Assembly: GCA_016712145.1 (NCBI GenBank)
Contig: JADJRO010000001.1
Span: forward strand, 806,001 to 870,000
Source of the DNA: Saprospiraceae bacterium
Lineage (GTDB): Bacteria; Bacteroidota; Bacteroidia; Chitinophagales; Saprospiraceae
Direction of reading: 5' to 3'
DNA: 64,000 bases
A model generated the notes under the pieces. The model searched no databases. It worked only from the letters and a program-made list of their open reading frames with translations, and had not been told where the DNA came from. The number at the start of each line of letters is the position of its first letter. Positions within the stretch are counted from its first letter, which is position 1. Made by a program: the position numbers and the translations under genes. Shown here one piece after another: positions 54,283-63,514 of this stretch.

Positions 54283-56739
54283 TTATGGGTCTACATCTAT
54301 CTGAATTCGCAGGCTAGACATGCCTGCTTTTGATTTAAGTTCCTGAATTTTCAATAGGATTTCCTTTTTAATTGTTGTGATCTGTTTAGACTCCTTTTCT
54401 ATTTTAATTAATAACTCGCGTACGAAGTAACCTTTAATTTTAGATAAATTTGGTTCGGCCGGACCCAAAATCCGCTTTCCATACAAGACTTTAAGTTGCT
54501 TGCAAAAAACATCAATCGCATCTTCTAACACCGGCAATCGAGTGTGTAAAAATTGAATTTTTATCAAACGCACATACGGCGGATAATGAAACTTTTTTCG
54601 TTCAAACAATTCTTGAGTATAAAAACTTTGCAAATCATGATTCACCACAAAATGAATTACGGGATGAAAAATCTGAAAACCCTGGATTAAAACCTGGCCT
54701 TTTTCTTTCCTTCGTCCTGCCCTACCTCCCACTTGTGTAAGTAGTTGAAACGCACGTTCCTGTGCTCGAAAATCCGGATAAAACAACATTTGATCTACCT
54801 GAACCACTGCAACTAAATTCACCCCATCAAAATCGAGGCCCTTGGTTACCATTTGCGTTCCTACAAGTATATCCACTTCACGATCTTGAAATTCTTCAAT
54901 GATCTTTTGTTGCATTTTACGGGTGCGTGCAATATCCAGATCCAATCGCTTGATGATATGATCAGGAAAATTTGTTTGCAATTCTTCCTCTATTTTTTCT
55001 GTTCCAAAGCCAAGTATTTTTAGAGTTGCCTGTCCACAATCCGGACAACGTACTGGAATGGGTTTAAAATTTCCACAGATATGACATTTTAATTTCTCTT
55101 GTTGTTTATGCAGAGTCATTCGTACATCGCACCGCTCGCAACTTGCTTCCCAATTGCAGTTGGCGCATTGCAACAAAGGACTGTAGCCTCTTCGGTTTCT
55201 AAATAAAATGACTTGTTTTTTCTGATCTAAGTTGAGTTGAATTTCTTTTAGTAATTGTTCAGAAAACAAGCCTTTCATTCTGCCAAATTGTTGGGCTTCT
55301 TTTAAAGAAATTGTAGTCACGTCAGGCAGTTCACTTTCTCCAAATCGTTGATCTAAAAAAGTATAACCATATTTATTTTGCTTTGCATTGTAATAGGACT
55401 CAATGGAAGGGGTCGCTGAACCTAAAAGCACTTTAGCATTAAATAATTTTGCCAGAATTATGGCAGAATCCCGTGCTTGATATCTTGGTGCCGAATCGTT
55501 TTGCTTGTAGGATGCATCATGTTCTTCATCGACAATGATCAATCCCAATCGATCAAATGGTAAAAAGATGGAAGACCTTGCACCAATAAAAACCTGTGTA
55601 TGTTTCATGGCTGCATTCCAAACCGCAAATTTTGTTTTTAAACCTAAATCAGAATGATATTCCAACAGCTGTTCTCCAAAATAATACTTTAATCGACTCA
55701 CCAATTGGGTCGTCAATGCAATTTCTGGGACCAGGTACAAAACTTGTAATCCTTTATCGAGATATTCCTGAATTAACTTTATATAGATCATGGTTTTTCC
55801 GCTTCCGGTTACGCCATGTAATAAGCAGGTTTGATGTTTGATCCAATGTGCTTTAATTTCTAATTGACAATTGTTTTGATTTTCACTCAGTTCCAGTGGA
55901 ACAAATGCTTGATCCTGGTTTGGATACACATATTTTTCCAAAACACATTCTTCGTATAAACCTTTCTTGATCAAAGCGTCGGTCACGCTTTTATCTGTGG
56001 CACTGATTCGTTGCAATTCCACTCGCTTGATCCAATCGTAATTCTTTTTAATTTGCAAATAATTCAAAAACGAACGGGATTGTCGTTCCGATTTCTGAAT
56101 CTGATTGAGCAGCTCATTTAATAAATTCTGATCTTCCTTTAATTGATTTGGAATGCGAATCCATGAAATGGTTGGGATCTCAGATTTGTCTTCCAATTTT
56201 TCCCGCGCAGCAATCCAACGTCGATCCACCATGCTGTTGATCAATTTTAAAATGGACTGCTTCTGAATAATTTGTTGAACTTCTGAAATACTCAACTCAT
56301 TTCGCACATCCAGCGCTTCCAGGATCAAGTATTCATCATCTTCCAGGAATTCTGGATAGTCTGATTCCTCTATTAATTTATATATCCGGGTTTCTGAAGC
56401 TAATTTAAATAAGGAAGGCAGAGCAGCTGTCATCAGTTCTCCTAGACTGCACACATAATATGTACTTAACCATTCCCAGAATTCCAATTGTTTTGAACGT
56501 ACGATAGGCTCCTGATCTATAATTGCTATGATTGATTTTGTTTTATTCCAAGCTGGAGTATCATGAATTACTTTTACCAATGCTGCATAGTGTTTTTTCT
56601 TGCCAAATTCAACTTCAACACGACAGCCTACTTTTAAGTCAGGCACTAGCTCCTCCGGTATGGCATAAGTAAACGTACCTGCTACGGAAAGCGGAAAAAT
56701 GAGTTCAGCGTATCTTTTAATTGGTGATTGGTTAAACAT
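54283..56739 (-). CDS. priA: Primosomal replication protein N' (PriA helicase)
   Basis: PriA restarts stalled replication forks. The 818-residue protein has the N-terminal 3'-DNA-binding domain, Walker A GVTGSGKTMIY (near residue 308), the helicase motif DEEHDASYKQ, and the zinc-binding insertion with eight cysteines (LQCANCNWEASCERC, KCHICGNF, RCPDCGQ). The end RIQIDVDP is normal. It is convergent with thioredoxin and six bp from the DUF486 gene, with which it is probably cotranscribed. Confidence 0.96.
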   Translation of the reverse strand: MFNQSPIKRYAELIFPLSVAGTFTYAIPEELVPDLKVGCRVEVEFGKKKHYAALVKVIHDTPAWNKTKSIIAIIDQEPIVRSKQLEFWEWLSTYYVCSLGELMTAALPSLFKLASETRIYKLIEESDYPEFLEDDEYLILEALDVRNELSISEVQQIIQKQSILKLINSMVDRRWIAAREKLEDKSEIPTISWIRIPNQLKEDQNLLNELLNQIQKSERQSRSFLNYLQIKKNYDWIKRVELQRISATDKSVTDALIKKGLYEECVLEKYVYPNQDQAFVPLELSENQNNCQLEIKAHWIKHQTCLLHGVTGSGKTMIYIKLIQEYLDKGLQVLYLVPEIALTTQLVSRLKYYFGEQLLEYHSDLGLKTKFAVWNAAMKHTQVFIGARSSIFLPFDRLGLIIVDEEHDASYKQNDSAPRYQARDSAIILAKLFNAKVLLGSATPSIESYYNAKQNKYGYTFLDQRFGESELPDVTTISLKEAQQFGRMKGLFSEQLLKEIQLNLDQKKQVILFRNRRGYSPLLQCANCNWEASCERCDVRMTLHKQQEKLKCHICGNFKPIPVRCPDCGQATLKILGFGTEKIEEELQTNFPDHIIKRLDLDIARTRKMQQKIIEEFQDREVDILVGTQMVTKGLDFDGVNLVAVVQVDQMLFYPDFRAQERAFQLLTQVGGRAGRRKEKGQVLIQGFQIFHPVIHFVVNHDLQSFYTQELFERKKFHYPPYVRLIKIQFLHTRLPVLEDAIDVFCKQLKVLYGKRILGPAEPNLSKIKGYFVRELLIKIEKESKQITTIKKEILLKIQELKSKAGMSSLRIQIDVDP

Positions 56740-56745
56740 TTATTC

Positions 56746-57114
56746 TTACTTCTTAAACGCAAAATAAACGGCACCAACTAAAAAACAAGCGCTGATCAGA
56801 TGATTCCATTGAAAACGTTCTTGTTTGAAAAAGATAAATGCAAACACAAAAAAAACAACCAAGGTAATTGCTTCTTGAAGTACTTTGAGCTGGACCAAAC
56901 TGAAAGGTCCATAATTTCCGGTATAACCGTATCGATTTGCAGGAACCTGAATGCAATATTCAAAAAATGCGATTCCCCAACTCAACAAAATGATCTGGAC
57001 TAATCCAAAAGATTGCGCCCAGGGAAATTCTTTAATTTTCAAATGCCCATACCAGGCAATGGTCATAAACACATTTGCTACAATTAACAGAAGGATGGTA
57101 GAAAAAACTTTCAA
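56746..57114 (-). CDS. DMT-family inner-membrane protein (DUF486)
   Basis: A 122-residue protein with four membrane helices, starting MKVFSTILLLIVANVFMTIAW and containing YGHLKIKEFPWAQSFG and CIQVPANRYGYTGNYGPFSL, which are characteristic of the DUF486/DMT superfamily. It may transport a small solute; the substrate is not known. It is followed six bp later by priA, so the two may be one transcript. The start at 57114 is normal for the family. Confidence 0.9.
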   Translation of the reverse strand: MKVFSTILLLIVANVFMTIAWYGHLKIKEFPWAQSFGLVQIILLSWGIAFFEYCIQVPANRYGYTGNYGPFSLVQLKVLQEAITLVVFFVFAFIFFKQERFQWNHLISACFLVGAVYFAFKK

Positions 57115-57187
57115 ATTAGGGTTTTTGCAAATATATCAAACTGCTTACAATTAATCTCTTTGGCCATAGTTCAAATTAAGAATATCG

Positions 57188-57216
57188 TTTCAAGCTCAAT
57201 AAAATTCTTAAATTTG
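57188..57216 (+). promoter_or_regulatory. Candidate promoter of the GCDS-repeat protein gene
   Basis: TTTC at 57188-57191 and, 17 bases later, TAAATTTG (57209-57216), which matches the -7 consensus TAnnTTTG. The ATG follows 16 bases after it. The -33 element has one mismatch. Confidence 0.5.
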
Positions 57217-57232
57217 TAAGAATCCGTCACAA

Positions 57233-60200
57233 ATGATTAAAAGCTTTCTTTTGATTAGTTACTTTCTGGCAATTGCCATGCCTGGCTTTTCCCAATTTGC
57301 TCCCGAGGATTGTGCAAATGGCCTGGATGACGATTTAGATGGATTTATTGATCTCAACGATCCAGATTGTAAATGCAAAGGAATTAAAGACACTCTGTTT
57401 GTTCCATCTTCTTTGATCCCCAATCCTTCTTTTGAAGAGTATAATTGCTGCCCAACGGGATTGATGCAATTGAATTGTTCCAAAAACTGGATTCAGGCTT
57501 CAGCTGCTACATCAGACTATTTTCATACTTGCGGTTTTTCACAAGATCCAATGCGGGGCAGTCCACCTCAACCATTGCCGGCAGGGAATGGATATGTTGG
57601 TTTTTTGGATTTGATGAATCATCCTTTACGCAACTCCACTTACAAAGAATATGTCGGAGCTTGTCTAAATAATATCATGCAGGCAGGGAAAGAGTACACA
57701 CTCAGTTTTTGGATTGGTTTTGGGAATCCTGGAAATTCTTATGGGCCAAGGGCCATAACGACTTTAGGAATTTTTGGCACAACAAAATGTGCGAACCTGC
57801 CTTTTGGAGGAGCGAATGGGTGGCTTTGCCCAACAAATTATCCAAACTGGTTTCAACTTACGACCGTAACAGCCAGCGGAACCCGTAAATGGGTCAAAGT
57901 GAAGTTAAAGCTTAAACCAAACCAAAACATAGAGGCATTAGTTGTTGGACCTGGTTGTACCCGGGCAGATGGATTATATTATTTTTTTATTGATGAGTTA
58001 CTATTAGAAGAAACAACAAAATTTGATTCACTTCAATTGGCCATCACAGGCAATCCTTGTGCAGATACCATCCACTTAGCATCGCCTAAAAGTTTGGTTA
58101 CCCAAATTAAATACCAATGGTATAAAGATGGAATAGCACTTGTAGGTGCAAATGATCCAAATTTTATCATTCCTCCCGGTCAACAAGGTCGTTATGTTTT
58201 AAGAGCTTCTGATGGAAATGACTGTGAATTAAGCAATAGTTATTTATATAAAATTGATACGTTTAATACCGACCTTAAAAGACAAATTTGTTTTGGAGAT
58301 CACATTCAGGTCGGAACTAATTTCTTCGATAGTTCTGGCACTTATCAGGTTCAATTAAAAACCAATAAAGGCTGCGACAGTTTGGTAAATCTGGAATTGA
58401 CTGTAATCAAACCAAAAACATTTACCATTGATTCCGCAATATGCAAAGGCGATAAAATCAGAATCAACAATCAGGACTATGATTCCAACGGAACCTATCC
58501 GATTCATACACAAACGTCCTATGGTTGTGATAGTTTGACAACCTTAAATTTACAAGTCATTGACCCAATTCAAAGTAATTTGGACATTGCCATTTGCGAA
58601 GGCAACTATTATTTATTTGAAAAAGACACAATTAGAAATGCGGGCAGCTATTCAAAAATACTGTCCTCCGCTATCGGATGTGATAGCACGGTCAAAATAC
58701 AGGTAAGCGTTTTTAAAAAAAGTTCAATTATACTGGACACTGCGATTTGCGATGGCCAAAATCTTGCAGTAGGAAATCAAGTTCTTGATCAAGCAGGCAG
58801 CTATCCGTTTAACTTATTATCCAGCCATGGTTGTGATAGTACTTTAATTCTTAATCTTGGAATCAATCCAGTTTACAATCGATTGATTGATACTAGTTTT
58901 TGTGGTGGTAATTCACTGCAAATAGGAAATCAGGTATTTAATCAAACGGGAACTTATTCAATAAATTTAATCAGTAAAGCAGGTTGTGATAGCAATTTTC
59001 AAATAAGATTGAATGTGTTACCAAGTCTTATCAATGCATTGGACACCTTTATTTGTGAAGGGGAAACATTTGTGTTTCAAGGACAGGCCTATAACAAAAC
59101 TGGTTTTTATGAAAAACGATTTACAAATCAATTTGGATGTGATAGCAGCTTCCAATTAAACTTATCAGTTCGGACGAAAGCAGATAGTTACATAGATACC
59201 TTCTTTTGCCAAAACAGTTTAATTCGAATTGGAAAATCCGACTACAATCAGCCTGGTGATTTCATTCAAAATTATTTTAATAACAATCAATGCGATAGCA
59301 TCATCCACATACACTTGACAGAACGTCCAAGCTATGCAAATAAAATTGATACGGCTCTGTGTTTTGGCTCTAGTTTCAACTTTGATCAAAAAATATTAAC
59401 CCAAAGCGGCAATTACCAGTTTAACTATAAAACAGCTGCAGGTTGTGACAGCAGTTATTCCATCCAATTAAACATACTCAATCAAAATATACATCAAATA
59501 GACACGACCATTTGCTTTAATTCCAGCATTCAAATTAATTCACATCTTATAAATAGAGATACCAGTTTTGAAAATATATTGACTGCAACAAGTGGTTGTG
59601 ACAGCATTTTAAAAGTTAGCATCCATCTAACTACACCAGCAGTTCTAATGATTGATAAAACTCCTGTCAAATGCTATGGAGATGCAAATGGCCAAATAAA
59701 TGTTTCAGCATCAGGAAATCATGACCCTTATACCTATTCTTGGTCTGATATTAACAATCAGCCCAATCGCACACAATTAAAGTCAGGAATTTATAATTTA
59801 ACCGTTACGGATAATGCCGGATGTCAAATTACAGAATCTGTAGAAATAGAAACGCCACCAGTTCTTGAATTGGATTACATCGGCAAAGATGCTACCTGCC
59901 TTGAAACAGAATACGGCAATTTGTTTATTACAAAACTAAGCGGTGGTACTCCACCCTATCAATTATCGGTTGATAGACAAATCAAATTGTTTAAAGATAA
60001 TTACGAACAAATTCTTATCGGAAATCATATCCTTGAATTACAGGATTCCAATGGTTGTAGACTCCTATACAATTTTACCATTGATCCACCTATAATCGGT
60101 CTGGTGGATCTCAATCCAGATTCATTGTCGGTTATATTAGGGGATTCTGTTTATTTGGAATTACACACATTGGATATCGATTCCATTGCACGTATTGAAT

Positions 60201-60634
60201 GGTCTGGTCCGGGTTTAATTAGTTGCAAAACATGTTTAAAAACTTCCGTTTTTATCAATACTTCGGGCGGTTGGTTTCGTGTAAAAATAACGGATGTGAA
60301 TGGATGCATCTATGAAGAAAGTATCTGGATCAGCAGTAAACAGATTTATAATGTACCCAATGTCTTTTCTCCTAACGGTGACAACATCAATGATTACTTT
60401 AATATTTTTACCGATAGGAGCATAGAAAACATTGAATTGCTACAGATATTTGATCGATGGGGTGACTTAGTATACAAATCAAGGAATTTTAAACCGAATG
60501 GGATTGATGGTGCATGGAATGGAGAAGTTAATGGACAAAAAGCACTCCCTGGAGTGTATGTTTATCTTTTCTTATTCAGTGATAAAACCGGAAAACATTT
60601 TAAGGCAAGCGGTAACATAACGTTGTTGAGATAA
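57233..60634 (+). CDS. Secreted T9SS type B protein with nine 51-residue GCDS repeats
   Basis: A 1133-residue exported protein. Residues 1-20 are a signal peptide; NGLDDDLDGFIDLNDPDC follows, a calcium-binding-like Asp cluster. Residues 60-260 form a jelly-roll-like domain (NPSFEEY, FWIGFGNPGNSYG). Nine tandem modules with the consensus ICxGxxxxxxxxxYxxxGxY, then GCDS and xLxL, are spaced exactly 153 bp apart from 58370 to 59594. A SprB-like domain (VKCYGDANGQINVSASG) and a CHU_C sorting domain from residue 1041 (VPNVFSPNGDNIND, IFDRWGDLVYK, LPGVYVYLFLF) complete it. It should be exported by T9SS and anchored at the surface. Role: unknown, adhesin-like. Confidence 0.88.
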   Translation: MIKSFLLISYFLAIAMPGFSQFAPEDCANGLDDDLDGFIDLNDPDCKCKGIKDTLFVPSSLIPNPSFEEYNCCPTGLMQLNCSKNWIQASAATSDYFHTCGFSQDPMRGSPPQPLPAGNGYVGFLDLMNHPLRNSTYKEYVGACLNNIMQAGKEYTLSFWIGFGNPGNSYGPRAITTLGIFGTTKCANLPFGGANGWLCPTNYPNWFQLTTVTASGTRKWVKVKLKLKPNQNIEALVVGPGCTRADGLYYFFIDELLLEETTKFDSLQLAITGNPCADTIHLASPKSLVTQIKYQWYKDGIALVGANDPNFIIPPGQQGRYVLRASDGNDCELSNSYLYKIDTFNTDLKRQICFGDHIQVGTNFFDSSGTYQVQLKTNKGCDSLVNLELTVIKPKTFTIDSAICKGDKIRINNQDYDSNGTYPIHTQTSYGCDSLTTLNLQVIDPIQSNLDIAICEGNYYLFEKDTIRNAGSYSKILSSAIGCDSTVKIQVSVFKKSSIILDTAICDGQNLAVGNQVLDQAGSYPFNLLSSHGCDSTLILNLGINPVYNRLIDTSFCGGNSLQIGNQVFNQTGTYSINLISKAGCDSNFQIRLNVLPSLINALDTFICEGETFVFQGQAYNKTGFYEKRFTNQFGCDSSFQLNLSVRTKADSYIDTFFCQNSLIRIGKSDYNQPGDFIQNYFNNNQCDSIIHIHLTERPSYANKIDTALCFGSSFNFDQKILTQSGNYQFNYKTAAGCDSSYSIQLNILNQNIHQIDTTICFNSSIQINSHLINRDTSFENILTATSGCDSILKVSIHLTTPAVLMIDKTPVKCYGDANGQINVSASGNHDPYTYSWSDINNQPNRTQLKSGIYNLTVTDNAGCQITESVEIETPPVLELDYIGKDATCLETEYGNLFITKLSGGTPPYQLSVDRQIKLFKDNYEQILIGNHILELQDSNGCRLLYNFTIDPPIIGLVDLNPDSLSVILGDSVYLELHTLDIDSIARIEWSGPGLISCKTCLKTSVFINTSGGWFRVKITDVNGCIYEESIWISSKQIYNVPNVFSPNGDNINDYFNIFTDRSIENIELLQIFDRWGDLVYKSRNFKPNGIDGAWNGEVNGQKALPGVYVYLFLFSDKTGKHFKASGNITLLR

Positions 60635-60700
60635 TTTTCAACCAGGAAAGTTGGTTTTAGGAAATTTTATCCTGCACATATTAAATCCTATCGAAAATAA

Positions 60701-63514
60701 TTATCGTATTAAACTGACGTCCCCAAATAAGGTCTTATCAGAATTTCCATTTGTAAGTTTGATATAATAAACAAATACTCCCGGATTCAATTTTTGTGAA
60801 TTTGCCGTTCCATCCCACCCTTTATGATCTATGATGGTGGTATTTTGTTCATAATACAATTGATTGCCCCAACGATCGTAAATTGCAAAATCTGAAATAT
60901 TCCAATTGGGATCAACACTTATGACTTTAAAAAAATCGTTGATGTTGTCTCCATTGGGTGAAAAGCTGTTTGGCACCCACACCCTATCATCAAGCTGTAC
61001 CTTCACTAGCAATCTTATAACAATCTGACAGCCATTTGCATCGGTAAGTTCAATCTCATAATCTTGATCAGCAGATAATACGATTTGAGGATTCAAACAA
61101 TCAGAACAACTTAATCCGGTGGATGGAATCCATTTTATAACAGTCGGTGTAAAATTAGGAAGCAGATTTATTTGTGCCTGTTGACCAGGACTAATAAAGA
61201 TACTTGGGTTATAACTAACCTGGAGATCTAAAAAGCTAAGATTTACAGTAAGCAAAGAGTCACAGCCAGTTTGTGAAACAAAGCGTTGTTCGCCAAAAGG
61301 ATTGCTCTTGTTATAAATAATTCCATTAAGACTCAATGATTCTTCCGGGCACAATGTATCCTTTATTTGTGTCTTTACACTCGGAATTAAAGTCAATTGA
61401 ATGTTTACAATGCTGTCACATCCACTGCTTGCACCGCCTAGTAAGGTATCGATTCCAGTCAAACGATTTTTATCGTAATTCGTACCATTAATAGTTAGGG
61501 AAGCATCTTCACAAATTGCTTGATTGAAATTTCCATTTGCAATTTTTTTAATTTGCAACTGAATCGTCACGATACTGTCACAAGCACCGCTTGCCATTCC
61601 GACCAAAGTATCCTTGCCACTTAAATTAAACCGATCGTATACTTTTCCATTGATGGTGATCTTATCATTCTCACAAATGGTAGCATTAAAATTTGAATTT
61701 ACAGATTTCTTAAAGCTCAAAGCAACCTCCACAATACTATCACAACCTTGAAATGATGCATTCTTAAGAACTTCAGTTCCACTTGGATTTAATACATTAT
61801 AAACGGTTCCATTTATGCTTAGTTCCTGGTTCTCGCACAAACTTGCTGCGAAATTAGATTTTGCTTCTGGATAAAACCGGATTTGAATATCACGAATGCT
61901 GTCACAACCATTGAATGCTGAAGCTTTAATCGTATCAATTAAAATTGGATTGTTTTTATCAAACACCAGATTTCCGATTCGAATCGTATCGCTATTGCAA
62001 ACTTGATTTTTATAAGTAAACCGGCTTGCCTGGAAATAATTTAGCTGAATCCTAACCAGGCTGTCACAACCACTAACTGAAGCTCCTTTTAATGTATCGA
62101 CTCCATTTGGATTTGATTCTGTATATAATTTACCATGAATGGTTATAGACTCCCCTGCGCATAAATTAGTCGAATAAAAGGATTGAGCTAATTGATGGAA
62201 TTGTAAAGCTACTGTAATAGTACTGTCGCAACCACTTATTTTACTTGCCCCTTTTAATATTTCTGTTCCTGTAGGTCGATTGATATCGTACCGATTCCCA
62301 TTAACAGTTAAAAAATCATTTGCACACATCAAAGGTTTTAGGATGGTATCCGTTTTGGGATAAAATAGAACAACTACTTTCACAGTACTATCACAACCAT
62401 TTGCGGCAGCTCCCGGAAAGTATTCTGTTCCAGATAATTTAGTTGTGCCGTAAAATGTATTGTTAATTTTAACACTGTCGCCTCTGCAAATTGTTATGTC
62501 ACCAAATGGATTGTAGGATGCATATTTTATAGTAATCGTAAAACTGGTCTCATCAGGACAGTAAGATGCGATGGAATCAAAAACAAATAGCCTTATGCTA
62601 CGGTAAATGGTATCGCCTGGATTGTATTGAATTCCCAATCCATGAGAATTTGTAAAATAGGCTGCATTGCTCGAAATATTTTTTCCAGAAATAATTGGCA
62701 AAACAAAGAGGTCACACACCGTAACGTCAGAAGGTTTGGAAATTGAAATTCCATTCTGCACTTGCAGATTGATTTGGCTAATATCTTTTGGACAACTGAT
62801 GCCGTCTCCAATTTCATAATCTATCCGAAAATTACCAGGGCCCGATTTGCTTGCATCCCAAACAGCGTTTTGCAATGCGCCTGTGCCATTAAAATCTTTA
62901 AATAAACCACCAGCATCTGCATTTCTTAATGCAGAATTTAAATCATACAACTCATTTTCACAAATCAGGATCGTTGTATCCAATCCGGCATTCACTTTTT
63001 GAACTACATGGACTGTTATTATAGATGAATCGGCAGGACAAAATGCATTGCCGGGTACAGAATATTTGAACCGGAACGTTTGCCCATTTAATCCCGAAGA
63101 GTTAAATAGAGATAGATTCAACGTACCTGAATTGTCGATATCAACAAAGATTCCTCCAGGGTCTGCCTGCACCAAATATTGTGTTAAATCAACGATACTC
63201 CCTTCACAAATTGAAATAGCATTAGGGCTTCCGGCGGTCAATCCTTTGATTACATCGATACGAAAACTATCCTGAGCTAAGCAGACATTAAGTTCATCAT
63301 ACAGATAAATCCAGGATGAATTGTAAATGGTATCGCCTGGATTTAGTTTTACTCCTTGTTTGTTTGCATTTGAATAATACGATGCATTGGCAGATAAATT
63401 GATGCCTGTAAAGTTTTGCAAAACAAATTGATTGCAAACTATGGTATCGTTCATATGCTTAAAAAAGGTGAAGGATTTGCTTTTAAAAAAATGGGTACTG
63501 GAAAACTGGAGCAA
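60701..63514 (-). CDS. Secreted T9SS type B protein with eight 54-residue GCDS repeats (main part, frameshifted)
   Basis: A 937-residue frame whose first residues are out of frame (MLQFSSTHFFKSKSF). From FKHMNDTIVCNQFV it reads as SprB/PKD-like modules (ISICEGSIVDLTQYLVQADPGG), then eight repeats ending in (G/A)CDS plus a beta-strand, spaced 162 bp in most cases between 62396 and 61265, and finally a CHU_C sorting domain (VWVPNSFSPNGDNINDFF, IYDRWGNQLYYE, WDGTANSQKLNPGVFVYYI). It ends IRLIR-like at DVSLIR. The N-terminal part is in the adjacent frame (63451 to the edge). It is convergent with the related gene at 57233, with 66 bp between the stops. Confidence 0.85.
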   Translation of the reverse strand: MLQFSSTHFFKSKSFTFFKHMNDTIVCNQFVLQNFTGINLSANASYYSNANKQGVKLNPGDTIYNSSWIYLYDELNVCLAQDSFRIDVIKGLTAGSPNAISICEGSIVDLTQYLVQADPGGIFVDIDNSGTLNLSLFNSSGLNGQTFRFKYSVPGNAFCPADSSIITVHVVQKVNAGLDTTILICENELYDLNSALRNADAGGLFKDFNGTGALQNAVWDASKSGPGNFRIDYEIGDGISCPKDISQINLQVQNGISISKPSDVTVCDLFVLPIISGKNISSNAAYFTNSHGLGIQYNPGDTIYRSIRLFVFDSIASYCPDETSFTITIKYASYNPFGDITICRGDSVKINNTFYGTTKLSGTEYFPGAAANGCDSTVKVVVLFYPKTDTILKPLMCANDFLTVNGNRYDINRPTGTEILKGASKISGCDSTITVALQFHQLAQSFYSTNLCAGESITIHGKLYTESNPNGVDTLKGASVSGCDSLVRIQLNYFQASRFTYKNQVCNSDTIRIGNLVFDKNNPILIDTIKASAFNGCDSIRDIQIRFYPEAKSNFAASLCENQELSINGTVYNVLNPSGTEVLKNASFQGCDSIVEVALSFKKSVNSNFNATICENDKITINGKVYDRFNLSGKDTLVGMASGACDSIVTIQLQIKKIANGNFNQAICEDASLTINGTNYDKNRLTGIDTLLGGASSGCDSIVNIQLTLIPSVKTQIKDTLCPEESLSLNGIIYNKSNPFGEQRFVSQTGCDSLLTVNLSFLDLQVSYNPSIFISPGQQAQINLLPNFTPTVIKWIPSTGLSCSDCLNPQIVLSADQDYEIELTDANGCQIVIRLLVKVQLDDRVWVPNSFSPNGDNINDFFKVISVDPNWNISDFAIYDRWGNQLYYEQNTTIIDHKGWDGTANSQKLNPGVFVYYIKLTNGNSDKTLFGDVSLIR

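Noticed and set aside
58261..59640. CRISPR-like array suggested by regular spacing
   Set aside because: The 153-bp period is coding, in frame, with diverged DNA; no identical short repeats occur. No CRISPR array was seen anywhere in the window.
60640..60656. Weak hairpin AACCA/TGGTT between the two convergent giants as a terminator
   Set aside because: Only five pairs and a short T run; too weak to call.
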